Below are positions 41,398 through 53,980 of a DNA stretch of 64,000 nucleotides, piece after piece. The stretch covers positions 1 through 64,000 of the forward strand of contig CAIVSN010000142.1 in NCBI GenBank assembly GCA_903908595.1, given 5' to 3'. Under the pieces are notes generated by a model. It saw only the letters and a list, made by a program, of their open reading frames with translations. It searched no databases and was not told the origin of the DNA. Each line of letters opens with the position of its first letter. Positions within the stretch are counted from its first letter, which is position 1. The translations under genes were made by a program, and so were the position numbers. This DNA is from an uncultured bacterium. GTDB lineage: Bacteria; Patescibacteriota; Gracilibacteria; BD1-5; UBA2023.

Positions 41398-42174
41398 CTA
41401 CACGGATTTCCGCTTTCTCGCGAACATGAACGCAAGCGCGAGGAGCATGGCGAGCCCCATGAAAAGAAGGGTGTCGGCAGCTCCGGTCTTGACCTTGGTA
41501 GCTCCGGTAGGAACCGGGGTGGTTGTCGGAGGCGTCGGGGGAGTCGTGGGCGTTACCGGAATGACGGCAGCGGCCGTAGCAACGCTCGCCTTAAACGCGG
41601 CACATTCCAAATGGCTTACAAGGGCACCTGCTTTCCCGGTGGTTTCGCTTACGGTATGGTAATTCACTGGGAATTTCACGAGACCGACGTATTCTCCGTT
41701 TTTCTTGTCGGAACGTTCGAGCTGGTAATTGGCACCGAGAGAAGCTTCGAGGACCGTTACCTTTTTACCGGGCTTCAGGCTGAACACGTCACGCTTCGTT
41801 CCGCTTCCCGTCTCGGGAGTAAAAATAACCTCGGCTCCCGTCTTCCAAAAATCGGTATCCTTGGTCGGATTGTTGAGCCATGCGGTACCGTTTCCCCCGA
41901 TGTTGACCATGGCGGGGTACGTGATTTCGTCCTTGTACAGGACCACTTCTCAGGAAGTCGCATTGGTCCAAGAATCGGAGAGTCCGGTAATTTTGTCTCC
42001 CGCCTTGAGGGAACCGCCCTCGAAACATTCGGTATTTGCGGAAGTGGCGCACCCGTTGCCCGAGAATATCGGAAGGGAACAATCGGTTTTTTTGAAATCA
42101 CCCATGGTGATCGCGTAGGCCGAACTGCTGACGCCAAGCATAGCGACGGCCAATAATGAGAGAATCAGTTTCAT
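41398..42174 (-). CDS. Secreted protein with C-terminal anchor (possible sortase substrate; TGA=Gly)
   Basis: Signal peptide; C-terminus KVKTGAADTLLFMGLAMLLALAFMFARKRKSV. Confidence 0.65.
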
Positions 42175-42306
42175 AAAAAGGAGGTTGGGGAAATAATGTC
42201 CATGCGATGATAGGCTCCGCAAAGTTTTTGTCAAAAAATAAATTGCAAAGTCTTCGCATCCTCCCTATACTACACTCACTAATTTTCTAAGTTTTTGACA
42301 AAAAAT

Positions 42307-42852
42307 ATGTTAGACTTTTTAACAGCCGATCTTCAAAAGGCCGAAGACCACCTGAAAAACGAATTCGCGAAACTCCAGGTCGGAAGGGCGAATCCGGCCC
42401 TTGTGGAAGGGATTACCATTTCGGTTTACGGATCGTTCCAACCGCTCAGGAACGTCGCGAGCGTTTCGATCATGGATTCCCAGACCATTTCGATCCAACC
42501 GTGGGACAAATCGCTCATACGGGATATCGACCGAGCCATTACCGATGCCAGTCTTGGGCTCAATCCCCAGAACAACGGCGAGTCCATCACGATCAAGGTT
42601 CCGACCCTCACCGAAGAACGGCGGAAGGATCTCGTAAAACTCGCGAAGAAACTCGCGGAAGACGGGAAAGTCGCCGTCCGCAATATCCGGGCCGATGCCA
42701 TGAAAAAAATCAAAAACGCCGAATCCGGCAAGGAAATCGGGGAAGATATCGCCAAGGGGTACGAAACGGACCTCCAAAAACGAGTCGGCAAAGAGATTGA
42801 GAAAATCGAGGAAATCCTCGCGAAAAAAGAAGCGGACATTATGAAAGTTTAG
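42307..42852 (+). CDS. frr: Ribosome recycling factor
   Basis: LQVGRANPALVEGITISVYGSFQPL; PTLTEERRKDLVKLAKKLAEDGKVAVRNIRADA. Confidence 0.95.
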   Translation: MLDFLTADLQKAEDHLKNEFAKLQVGRANPALVEGITISVYGSFQPLRNVASVSIMDSQTISIQPWDKSLIRDIDRAITDASLGLNPQNNGESITIKVPTLTEERRKDLVKLAKKLAEDGKVAVRNIRADAMKKIKNAESGKEIGEDIAKGYETDLQKRVGKEIEKIEEILAKKEADIMKV

Positions 42853-42857
42853 CGGAT

Positions 42858-45848
42858 ATGCCGGTACTCGCGACCAACACGCTATATTCCAGATCGGGTG
42901 GGATTCTCACCCGGTCCGTTTTTTGTCGCGACACCTGGGAGGCCCTCTTGAAAAACGATCCGGTCCTGAAAAAATTCCTGTTCGTCTTCGACGGCTTCGC
43001 CGAAGAAACTTCCTACAAGCGGTTTCTGGAAGAACTCATGGGAATAAAAATCCGCGAAATCAAGAGCACTTCGGACGTATTGGAATACCGGGATGCAACG
43101 TCCGGATACTTCTGCGGAACTACCGGGATCTTCGACGCGAATCCCCGGTACGACTACCTGCGCAAGGTATCGACCCTCGCGATCCGAAGGGGCGATGCGC
43201 TTCCGGCCAAGAAACTCGTGGAACGGCTCATGGAGCTCGGATACGAACACAGTCCCCACCTTTCCCGTCCATACACTTTTGGCATCCAAGGTTCGGAGGC
43301 GAAAGTGCGCGACGGACACCGCCTGTTGCAACTGAGCTACTTCGACGACGAAATCGACGATATCCTGATGCTCGACGAATCGGGCGGGAAATCGCCAATC
43401 CGGCTCAACGATGCTATTTTTTATTCGAAAAACGGGGAGTCATTACCGGAATCGAGTTCGTCCATCCAGGAGGTCGGGGGGGATTTCGCCTGGACGTTCG
43501 ATCTGGATTTCCACCCGGATCGGGAAGCGTTGCGGGAACAATTTCCCAAGTGGATCGGGTTCGAGAGCTCCGGCATTCCCTTGGACGTTTCTCCGATTTC
43601 TTTCGACGGACTCGAGGAATTCGGCAAATTTATCGGGGACCACGGGGCGGATACCGTCATCTATACCGCCCAAAAATGAGCCGTCGACCGATACCTCGAA
43701 CATAACGGGCTCGCGGTATCGGAAATCGTGCCGATCCCGAAAATCCGCCTCGAAAGCGCCCAATCGAAAGATACCGCCTATATCGCCGACGACGTGCTCG
43801 GGCAACTGTTCGTAGAAAAGCGTTCCCGCAAGCAAAGCCTCAGGAGCCTCGATCTCCTCATGACGCTCAAACCGGGAGACTACGTCGTCCACCAAGAGCA
43901 CGGAATCGGGAAATTCCTCGAAATGACGGAAAAGGAAGTCATGGGGATCAATCGCGAATACGTGGCTATCGGCTATGCCAAGGACGACAAGCTGTATGTC
44001 CCCATCACCGAGCTCTACCGGGTCACCAAGTATCTCGGCGAAGAACACCCCAAACTCCACGACCTCGGAGGCACCGTCTGGAAAAAAACCCTGAAGGACA
44101 CGGAAGCCGAAGTCCTGAAAACCGCGTCGGAACTCCTCGACATCTACGCGAGGCGCAAGATCACGCCCGGATACGCCTTCGGGAAATTCCCGGAAAAGGA
44201 GACGGCGTTCCGATTGGCCTTTCCCCATATCCATACGGCCGATCAAATCTCGGCCATCGAAGACATTTTCGAAGACATGGAATCCCCGGAACCGATGGAC
44301 CGGCTCCTCTGCGGGGACGTGGGATTCGGAAAAACGGAGGTTGCCATGAATGCGGCGTACAAGGCGGTGCTTTCCGGAAAACAGGCAGCCATTATCTCCC
44401 CGCTCGTGGTCCTGACCCTGGAACATTTCGATTCCTTCGTCAAACGCTTCGCGGGCACCGGGATTGGGATCGCGGTCCTATCCCGGCTTTCGGGTACCAA
44501 GGAAGCGGATGCGGCCCTCGAAGGCATCCGAAACGGCACCGTTAAGATCATCGTGGGAACTCACCGGCTCTTGGGGGCGGACGTCCGGTTCCAGAAGCTC
44601 GGGCTCCTCGTTATCGACGAGGAGCACCGCTTCGGGGTGCTCGACAAGGAAAAAATCAAGCGGCTCCGGGCGGGGATCGACATCCTGAGCCTTTCCGCGA
44701 CGCCGATTCCCCGATCGCTCAACCTTTCCCTCTCCGGCCTCAAAAAGCTCAGCATCCTCACGACCCCGCCCCCGAACAAGAAACCCATCGGAACCCAGGT
44801 CATCAAGTGGGACGAAACCATCATCCGCGAAACGATCGTCCGGGAACTCGACCGGGGCGGACAGGTCATTTTCCTTCACAACCGCGTCGCTTCGCTCGCG
44901 GGAACCGCGAAGGAAATCGAGCGGATCGCCGGCCGCAAACTCCACCCGCTCCTGCTGCACGGGCAGATGAAGGCGGAAGAAATCGAAAACGTGCTCCTCG
45001 ATTTCCGCTCCGGGGAAAGCAACTGCCTCGTCAGTACCACGGTCATCGAAAACGGGGTGAATTTTCTGAACGCGAACACCATTGTCATCGACCACGCGGA
45101 CGAATTCGGGCTCGCCCAGCTCCACCAGCTCCGGGGGCGCGTCGGGCGGAAGGACCGGGACGCCCACTGCCTGCTCGTCTACCGCAAGGAAGTCCTGCCC
45201 GACGATTCCAAGAAGCGCCTCATTTCGCTCGTGGAATATTCGCACCTCGGCGCGGGATTCGAAATCGCCATGCGGGACCTCGAAATCCGCGGCGCCGGGG
45301 AAATCCTCGGTATCGCGCAGTCGGGCCGGTCGAGGGAAACCGGGGTGAGCCTGTATCTCAAGCTCCTCGAAAACAAGATGCAGGAACTGCAGACCGGAAC
45401 CGTGCCGCACACCACCGACGTCAAGATCGAGCTCGACGTACAATTCGTCCTGCCGGACACGCTGTTCAACGGGGATATCGACAAGATACAATTTTACCGG
45501 TCGCTCGAAGGCATCGACAGCGTCGAAGATCTGGAAAGCACGCGAATCTCGATTACCGGGACCCATGGGGAAAACGAGGATGTGGAACGACTGTTTTTGC
45601 TCCTCAAGGCCCGGATACTCCTCTCCGAATATGGGATTTTCCATCTCAAAAAAGTGCTCCGGGACTACGTGTTCGATTTCCGGGGCGCCACCACGCGGGA
45701 CATCCGGAATTTCCTGGCCATCGACCGGGAAGGGAATTTTCTCGTGCAGAACCTGGATCGGGTGCGCGTCGGGCAGAACATCTACGCGGGAGACCTCGAC
45801 TTTTTGTCAAAGCTCGTATACTCTCTTACGGCAGCGAAGCAACCGTAA
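42858..45848 (+). CDS. mfd: Transcription-repair coupling factor Mfd (one TGA=Gly)
   Basis: LKPGDYVVHQEHGIGKF, DRLLCGDVGFGKTEVAMNAAYKAV, DEEHRFGV, SATPIPRSLNLSLSG. Confidence 0.93.
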
Positions 45849-45863
45849 CCCACCCCGACCAAA

Positions 45864-46862
45864 ATGGCCCCGTCTTCCCATATTTTTCATTTTACCGGCA
45901 ACCTCCAACTTCGGATGGAGGCGGGGCTTTTGGCATGGCAGAACGCTTTCCGGGAAAAGCACGGCAATCTGAATTTCAGCCGGTGCAATATCGACGATAC
46001 CTCGCCGGAGCGCCTGTTCGAGGAACTCAGCACTCCCCCGTTCCTCGCGGAAAAACGGCTTACCCTGGTTCGTATTACGCCCAAACCGAAGGCGAAAGAA
46101 GGATGATCCAAGAAGGAACCGAAGAAAGCTCCCGAACGGCCCTTTCCCGGGTACGAAGAACCGAAATACTGGAAAAAGCTCATCGGGGCGATACCGGAAG
46201 ACCATATCGTCGCGTTCGTCGGGGCGGGGCATGTTTCCGCACTGGAAAAAATCCTCTTGGAAACCGCCGCCGTCAAGGATTTTTCCACGGACGACGTTTC
46301 CGATTTCATCCAGAGCCGGCTGCCGTTGATTTCCCCCGCCAATGCCCGGATTCTGATGAACCGGATCGGCGGGAACATGCTCCTCCTGGAAAACGAAATC
46401 CAAAAGCTCGCGCTCTTGCCGTCCATTTCCGAAACCGATATCCTGGAAAACACCTTCGAGTCCGCCGAAGTCATCGTATTCGAGATTACCGACGCGCTCT
46501 TGGCGGGAAACGTCGGAAAGTCCCGAATCCTGTTCCGAAAATTCCACTCGCAGTTCGAAAGGGATCCGGAATTCCTCGGCTCGATCCTGGGGGTAATCCG
46601 CAAATCGTGAGTATATGCGGGGCTCGTTTCCCACGGGATTTCCCCCCGGAGCGCAGCGGAATTGCTCGAACTCAAGCCCATGCCGGCAAGGATCATGCAA
46701 TCCGTTCCAAAAGGGCGGCTCCGCGCTTTCTGAAGCTTTTACGAATCCTTAATCCACGCGGATATATTGCTCAAGACCGGCAGGCTCGTCGGTAACGACG
46801 GACTGCTCCACCATATCGAAACCGGACTCCTCAAATACAGTTTGTCTTTGAAAGGAAGCTAA
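45864..46862 (+). CDS. holA: DNA polymerase III delta-subunit-like protein (three TGA=Gly)
   Basis: Fold pattern and conserved NRIGGNMLLLENEIQKLAL; fragments join at TGA. Confidence 0.7.
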
Positions 46863-46899
46863 TTTGGATACAATCTCGAAAATTATTATTTCTTACCCT

Positions 46900-47889
46900 A
46901 TGAAACTCCTTACCCTACTCATTGCTTCTGGACTCCTGTTGTCCTCTTGTACTTTCGGCGGAACCGATAAGAATGCCGTTTCCGGCACGTCCAACGATTC
47001 CGTCGTCCAAAAACAGCCATCCGTGTCGACCGTTGCTCCGGAGGTCGCGCCGGAAGCCAAGCCCAAAGAAACGGTTGCCAAAGAAACGGTTGCCAAAGAA
47101 GGCTCCGAAGTTTCCGTGGATTACGTCGGAAAATTGGAAGACGGATCGGTTTTCGATTCCTCCATCGAGTCCGAAGCGAAAAAAGTGCCCACGTATTCGC
47201 CGAACAGCGGCAGAAAATACGTACCCTTTGAAGTCAAGCTGCAAGCGGACGGCGGATCCATTCCGGGATTTTGGAAAGGGATCGTCGGCATGAAAATCGG
47301 CGAAACCAAAAAAATCACCATCCCCGCCGAAGACGCGTACGGACCGTTGAAGTGGATAGACGCCGGCGATAGCATCGTGGACAAGAAGATTTTTGACGAC
47401 ATCATCGTTCAGACCATCAAGAAAAGCATGACGCTCGATATTATCAAAATGGACATTCCCCTTGCCGATTATATGAAATGAGGCACGGAACTCCCGAAAG
47501 TCGGACAGGTACTCACCAACGAAAAGGGCATAGAAGCCAAAGTGGACAAGATTGACGATAAGAACATTTCCGTCAGCATCGACAATTCCAAGACGAACGC
47601 TTTCTCCGGAAAGAAGTTGGAAAAGGGAACCCAAATCATTACCGAAGACGGAAATCCCGCCACTATCACGAAGGTCGGAACGGACGATATCACCCTCGAA
47701 ATCAAGAACCAATCGAATCCGTTCTCCGGAAAGAAGCTCGCGGTCGGCCTTGAAGGCATGATCCAAGACAAGAAAGTCAAGATCGTCAAGATCGACAAGG
47801 ACATGGTTACCGTCAATGTCCAAGGCAAAAGCCATCCCCTTGCCGGGAAGACCCTCGTCTTCGATATCACGCTCAAGGATATCAAATAG
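46900..47889 (+). CDS. FKBP-type peptidyl-prolyl isomerase lipoprotein (TGA=Gly)
   Basis: Lipobox LLLSSCTFGG; VSVDYVGKLEDGSVFDSSIE...IPGFWKGIVGMKIGETKKITIPAEDAYG. Confidence 0.85.
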
Positions 47890-47895
47890 CACGGC

Positions 47896-48543
47896 ATGAG
47901 AATTTTCCTCGCGACGCTGTTTCCGAATTCGCTGAATAGCTATTTTGAGACGAGCATCCTGAGAAAAGCTCGAGAATCCGGGATTCTGGAAATCACGGTC
48001 TGCAATATCGCGGATTTCAGCACCAAGAACACCCGGCGGTCCGACGACCGCCCGTACGGGGGAATGGCCGGCACGATTATCGCGCCGGAACCCTGTGCCC
48101 GCGCCATAGATAACTGCCAGTCTTTGGCAAACGGTCCCGTCCGTTGGATTTGTCCGGACCCACGGGGAGAAATCCTGGCGCAAGAGAAGCTTCTCCTTTG
48201 GGCATCCACCGAAAATCTCGGCATCCTGTGCGGCCATTACGAAGGCATCGACGAACGGGTTTTCGAAGAATACGACATTGAAAAGGTCTCGCTCGGGAAT
48301 TTTATCCTCACCGGCGGGGAAATCGCGGCCGGGGTCCTCATTGACGGAGTTACGCGGCTCCTTCCCGGCATTCTCAGCGAGCGTTCGCTCGAAGAGGAAT
48401 CGTTTGGCGTTGGACTCGGGGGGAAAAAAGAATATCCTCACTATACCCGCCCGGAAATATGGAAGAACCGCAGGGTGCCATCGGAACTCCTCTCGGGCAA
48501 TCCGAAAACCATACGTATTTGGAAGCAACATAATACCATCTAA
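47896..48543 (+). CDS. trmD: tRNA (guanine-N1)-methyltransferase TrmD
   Basis: RSDDRPYGGMAGTII, LCGHYEGIDERV, LGNFILTGGEIAAGVLIDGVTRLLPG, EYPHYTRPEIW. Confidence 0.95.
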   Translation: MRIFLATLFPNSLNSYFETSILRKARESGILEITVCNIADFSTKNTRRSDDRPYGGMAGTIIAPEPCARAIDNCQSLANGPVRWICPDPRGEILAQEKLLLWASTENLGILCGHYEGIDERVFEEYDIEKVSLGNFILTGGEIAAGVLIDGVTRLLPGILSERSLEEESFGVGLGGKKEYPHYTRPEIWKNRRVPSELLSGNPKTIRIWKQHNTI

Positions 48544-48544
48544 C

Positions 48545-49105
48545 ATGAACTATCTGTCATCCGTTTTCAATCTCCAGGAACTCCAGCAATTCCTGGCCTA
48601 TGTCACGACGTCGCTCTCCCTCGAAATGATTATCAAGATAATGATCAGCTGCCTGTTCATTATCTGGTTCGCCGTGGCCGTGTGGGTCATCAAGGATATC
48701 ACTACCCGCTCGACGAGCATTATCATACAATCGTTTTCCTTGCTCCTGATTATCTTCTTTACGCCCATCTTCGGACTCCCCCTCTATTTGCTCATTCGCC
48801 CGAGAGCCACGCTGTTCGAACAGCATTATGAGGAAAATTGGCTGGAGAGCTTTGACAAACAGGAAGAAACCCTAACCGTAGCATGCATCAAATGCCGGGA
48901 AGAAATCGGCGCGAACGCGAAATTCTGCCCGTTCTGCGGAACGAAGCAATTCGATACCTGCAACGAATGTTCGACAAAAATGCTCCTGAGTTGGAAATAT
49001 TGCACCAGTTGCGGAACGCATCGGACGGACGAGAAGAAAAAGGGGGTTCCGAAAAAAGAATCCCGGAATATCCCGGTCGAATCCGAGGAGACTACGGTTG
49101 GTTGA
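48545..49105 (+). CDS. Membrane protein with zinc-ribbon tail
   Basis: Two TM segments; CIKCREEIGANAKFCPFCGTKQ. Confidence 0.7.
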   Translation: MNYLSSVFNLQELQQFLAYVTTSLSLEMIIKIMISCLFIIWFAVAVWVIKDITTRSTSIIIQSFSLLLIIFFTPIFGLPLYLLIRPRATLFEQHYEENWLESFDKQEETLTVACIKCREEIGANAKFCPFCGTKQFDTCNECSTKMLLSWKYCTSCGTHRTDEKKKGVPKKESRNIPVESEETTVG

Positions 49106-49190
49106 AAATCGGAAGAAACGGCAATATTACCGACAGAATAAGGATCAGGACGGTCATGATGACGATGATTTTTTTTGCTCTTTGTGACAT
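49092..49190 (-). CDS. 32-aa single-TM small protein candidate
   Basis: MSQRAKKIIVIMTVLILILSVILPFLPIFNQP. Confidence 0.3.
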   Translation of the reverse strand: MSQRAKKIIVIMTVLILILSVILPFLPIFNQP

Positions 49191-49220
49191 GGGAATGGGT
49201 TATTCGGTATAGGTTACGCC

Positions 49221-51821
49221 TCAGATAATGACGGAATTCGCATCAAGGTCAAATCGGATTTCAGTATCGCCAAGGACATAGTGTTTGACAGCTATGTCCA
49301 ATAGGCCGCCAATCTTCCGGAATTGGTTTTCAAAATCTATGGTATTGATCTGTACGGGGAGCAACTTCACTTCGATTCCCCCGTACAGATTGACGCCATT
49401 GGAATTTTTTACGGTAAATGCCACGTTCCGGAACGCATGGATTTCCGTTTGGAATACGTAATCGGACGATACGGTAATCACATAGCTCTGCATCTTGGTC
49501 GGAACGGTCGTTACGACATCGAAAATGGAAATGAGGTAGTTACCGTCGACGATTTCCGCTTTGACGTTTTTCATGGCAATTGGCAAGGCACCCGAAACGA
49601 TGGCAAAGTCCCCCTCGATCAGCTCGCGTTGCTTGAAGAGTTGCATCTTTGCATTAGGAGCTTCTCCGGTTTGCGTTACGATGGCACCGCTCGAAGCTAC
49701 CGCTTCGGCACTCTCGAAAAAAGTCAGTTTGAAATAATTGCGAAAATCGCGCCGCTCCCTTTCTTCCGTCGAATTCGATATCACGGGCCGTTCGGCAAGG
49801 TCTTTCTTTTTCGCGTCAAGACTGACGGTCGCTTTTTGGAACGAAGCATTCTCGGCCCCCGAAGCGTCCTTGAAGACCAGTTCCTGTATCGTATGTCATT
49901 TCGGGATGAATTTGAAGGTGAACGGCCTTGAGAAAATCTTTACCGACACCCGGTAGAAGCCGTCTAATTTATAATCGTTGCCGACTTTCAGCGTTTCCGT
50001 ATCCACTCAGGAATACTCCTTGAAGAACGACACGAGATCCTCGATGGTGAGTTCGTATTCGGGACGTTCGAGACCCGTGGCTCACTTGCTCGCTTCCGAA
50101 AGCTCTATTTGCGTACGGTAGTTTTCGTAGTCCCGGAAAATACCGTACAGGGCGTTCATTTTCTGATTCGAGTTGGTAAACTGGGTCAGGTTATTCACGC
50201 TGTTATCCTCGGTTTTTCCCAACTCGGAGAGATAGAGTTCGCGATAGTTTTTCAAGAACGATACCTGGTTCTGAATGAGGAATTCGAGTGCCGTCAAGGA
50301 TTCCTCGGGAATATTGGCCTTGTTTCTCGAAGTTTGGAAATTGGGTTTCAAAGTGAGATTGTCCGACGTTCCATCGAAAAAACGGAATTCGATTCCCGAT
50401 GCCATACGCTCGGTGATGGAGTGAAAGCTGAAATAGAAGATGGAAAGCATGTTGGATTTTTCCACGTTTCCCGACAAGAACTGGATATAATTGTCAGCGA
50501 TGGAAAGGAGCTGGGAAAACAGCCGGAAATTCGAATCGCTGGACGTTCCTTCGTTGTTGAGGAATTCTTTGAGATAGTAGGTGAACCCGAGGAATTCCCG
50601 CTCCCCCATGGACTTGGAATTCACGAGAAACGTGATGTAACCCGTAAGATTCTTCTGAAGCTCTTCCGAATCGCGTTTCCCGAAAAAATATTGCGTGTAG
50701 ATGCCCGACAATAGCTTATATACCCGCTGGTTGTTCGATTTGGAATTCGGAAAAACGGTTTGGTACACGTTGGTGATCGTGCTTCCCCCGATTCCGTAGT
50801 ATTCCGAGGAATGATTGACATTTACGGAATTTCAAAGCGTGATGTACTTCCGTATCAGCTTTTTCGCATCCGCTCATTCCTGCGGACCAATGGCTTCGAG
50901 TCGTTTCAGGCGATCCTGTATCTGTTTCGAAACGTTGGCGGAATCGATGGATTTTTCCTTGCAAAAACTACACTCGTCAATCTCCAGGAGGATCATGGTC
51001 TGAAGCAACGATATCAGGGATCCTTCCAGAATCACCCTTTTTTTCTGTCAATTCACGAAAAACAAGCCGAACTCGTCGATTTTATCCAATCCCTTCGATT
51101 GGGATGGATTGAATTTGGCGAGCAATTTCCGAATCTCGTCCTGCCGGTTATCGTAATATTTGCGGTATTCGTCGAAAAGTACTTTGGTCGTTTCGGCATT
51201 TTCTCAGAAAATCAAGGCGAATCAGGATTCAACGTAAGGATCTGAAATCGTCAAAGTAGCCAGTTGTCCGACGCGGAAAACGTCGGATTTTACCAATTTG
51301 GGCGCCAAGTCCGGATCGTATCCGAAAAATTCCGAAGGGAATATTTCCAACGTGGTCATGACTTCTTCCTTACTGAGAAGCTCCACTCGGAGCAGGGCCG
51401 ATAGGGAATAGATCCGTATGTCATTGCGGGTGTCCAGGAAGTAGGCCCCGTTCGAAAGGTGGCTAATGGTAAAATCCGCGTGTTTGACGGCATATTCCCG
51501 GTACGCGTCGAAAGCGTTTACCAAATACAGTCACTTTCCCACGGAGATGGTTTTCGTATCCATGGACAGATCGATCTTGGGAACTTCGGAATCGTCCAGA
51601 TAGAAAATCGCGTCCCCGTCGTCCAAACGCTTCGCGAGGACTTTGGTGCTTTCTTGCATATCCACGAGCTTGCCTCATACGAGGGAATACGGGATGTCCT
51701 TCGGGAAAATCTGCTCGTCAACGAAATCCGGAGTCTTTGAAACCGGTTTTTGTCCGAGCGAAACCCCGATGAGGATGGTGGACAAAATGGTTACGAGCAA
51801 TCAGTAGAATATTTTTTTCAT
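49221..51821 (-). CDS. Large membrane-anchored protein of unknown function (866 aa, many TGA=Gly)
   Basis: Fragments at 49221, 50082 and 51222 share one frame; N-terminal signal/TM. Confidence 0.7.
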
Positions 51822-51868
51822 GGGTACATCATATCAGGAAATATTTGAAGTTACAATTTATGGCTCGC

Positions 51869-52885
51869 TTATATGTCTCGACAATCTCGTTCGATTATTT
51901 CTTTATACCTTTTCACGAAGGGGGAATCCCACAGGATAAGTCACGCTTCCCGGTTCTCGTCGAGCGAATTCCTGGTAAAATTTTCGCTTCAGACGAACAG
52001 GATCGTATCGTCGATCAGGAGCGTTTTCGCGTGGACGTACGGGGACTTCGCCTGACGGAAATCCACTCCGATACCCTTCATACGCTCCGACAGGGCCTTC
52101 CGCTCGGCATCCGGCGCATAGGCTAGGCAAACTCGCACCGAAACGCCCCGTTTCCGCAATTCGGCGAATATTCATAGCAGCGATTCGTCCGACAGGGACG
52201 CCGCGAACAGGCGGACTTCGGTTTTGGCGGCGCGGAGATGCGATTCCAATTTGATCCGGGAATCGGTGGGCGAAAGGTAGGCATTCTCCTGGGAACCGCG
52301 AAAAGGGAACCGCTGGAAATCGGCTTCGAACAGCCGTTTCATGAACCCGACGGTCGGAACATCGGGGGTTTCCACCAAGAATTCCCGGTTTTTCGCGAAC
52401 GATGTAGCGGTAAAATTCGAGGTAGCCAAATACAGGACGTCATCGGCCAGCACGTATTTCGCATGATTGAAATTCTGCCGGGTCTCGTCCGCCCATCCGA
52501 CCAGGATGCCCTCGTTCGCGAGCCGGGCGAACATATCCGCATTGCCCTTCGGGTTTTCATAGGGCGACCTTTCGAGAATGACCCTAACGGGAAGATTCCT
52601 CCGGCGTGCCGAAATCAGCGAATTGACGAGCTTCGTGTCCGAAAGGAGGTACACGTTCAGATCGACCGCGCGTTTCGCTCCATCGATTCTCGCCGCGAGC
52701 ATGTCGCCGTTTCCGTCGTCAGGGGAAACCCAGACGCGGTGTTCGATGGGCCGGATTTCCGAAACGGCGTGCGCCGATCGGGGAATTTGCGCTTCCCACT
52801 CGCGCAATTCGGCATAATCCGAATACCGGCTTTCGCAGGAAACGCAAAGGAGCGTAGAAAACAACAGCAGGATATGCCTAACCAA
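51869..52885 (-). CDS. Phospholipase D-like lipoprotein (TTG start likely; TGA=Gly)
   Basis: HILLLFSTLLCVSCES lipobox; two HxK motifs, NHAKYVLADD and VHAKTLLIDD. Confidence 0.78.
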
Positions 52886-53038
52886 ATGTGGTTTTCGGTA
52901 TTTTATAGTTACGGATTCGGAATAGATTATATTTTTCTTCTTTCGGGAGCGTATCGGCAATACGTGACCGAAGAAAAAAATCGAAGATATCCGAATAGGT
53001 AAGCTGGAAAAACCGGGGAACCGATTTTGGTCAGGTAT
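52881..53038. repeat. Family B fold-back repeat, copy 2 (diverged), abutting PLD start
   Basis: ACCAAATGTGGTTTTCGGTATTTTATAGTTACGG...CCGGGGAACCGATTTTGGTCAGGTATA. Confidence 0.7.
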
Positions 53039-53058
53039 ACCGCCTATCGGAAAGGGTT

Positions 53059-53319
53059 TCATACGGAAATGCGAACGGAATAGGATTCCGAAGATCCGAG
53101 CGCTTGGGCGACGATTTCGCTTATGGGTTCGCCGTACATTCGGATCTCCGTCCTGGCCAGCGTATGGATGACCCGTACTTTGATATAAGAATTTTTTACG
53201 AAAACCGATACGATGGCATCGGCAAGGTGCTGCTGGCCGATGCTGACGAAATGGTCGCGTACCCTTTTGGTCAAGAGGGCCGACTGCGCGATGGGCGAGA
53301 GGATCTTACCGATTTCCAT
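53059..53319 (-). CDS. DUF721/DciA-like small protein candidate
   Basis: HLADAIVSVFVKNSYIKVRVIHTLARTEIRMYGEPISEIVAQAL. Confidence 0.35.
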   Translation of the reverse strand: MEIGKILSPIAQSALLTKRVRDHFVSIGQQHLADAIVSVFVKNSYIKVRVIHTLARTEIRMYGEPISEIVAQALGSSESYSVRISV

Positions 53320-53980
53320 AATCCAACATGGCAAAGCGGGGAATTCCCGAAGTATCGCTCCAGCTTTCGACGGCAAGCCCGTATCATTCGGCCCAGGCCT
53401 TTACCAAAGGGAGTTGCGTATGTCAGAATTCGAGCGCCAACCTCATGCCTTTGCAAGATTCCGCCAACCGGAGCGATTCCCCGAGCAGCCGCACGATGAG
53501 GTCGAATCCGCGTTCCCCGCCCCCGTACAGGGCGATGGCGGGGTCTTCGGCCACGACGTCTTCCCCGACGTCTTCCCCGGGGCCGACATAGGGAAGGTTC
53601 GCGAGGATCAAGACGTATTTCCCGGCAATTTTCGCGAGTCCGTTCGCATCGAAAAACGGCGCGAGCAAATCCCCTTGGACGAATTCCACGGGAATCCGAT
53701 TCGTTTCGGCATTTTTCCGGGCCACCTCGAGCGCGTCTGTGGAAATATCGACGGCGAACCATTCCGAGTCGGGAAACCGGGAGGCTACCGACAAAATAAC
53801 CGCCCCTGAACCCGTTCCCACGTCGATGACGGCGTCGGGACGGGGAAAACCCTTGGAACGCTGAACCGTTCAAAGCACGAGCGACTCGGTTTCCAGACGC
53901 GGGGTCAGTACCCGGCGATCGCACTCCAACGTCACGCCCAGGAAAACGACGCGTTCGGAAACGCCCGGATGGCTAGGCAT
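53306..53980 (-). CDS. prmC: PrmC/HemK-like protein-(glutamine-N5) methyltransferase, N-terminally short (TGA=Gly)
   Basis: RVLTPRLETESLVL; DVGTGSGAVILSVA; LILANLPYVGP. Confidence 0.8.
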
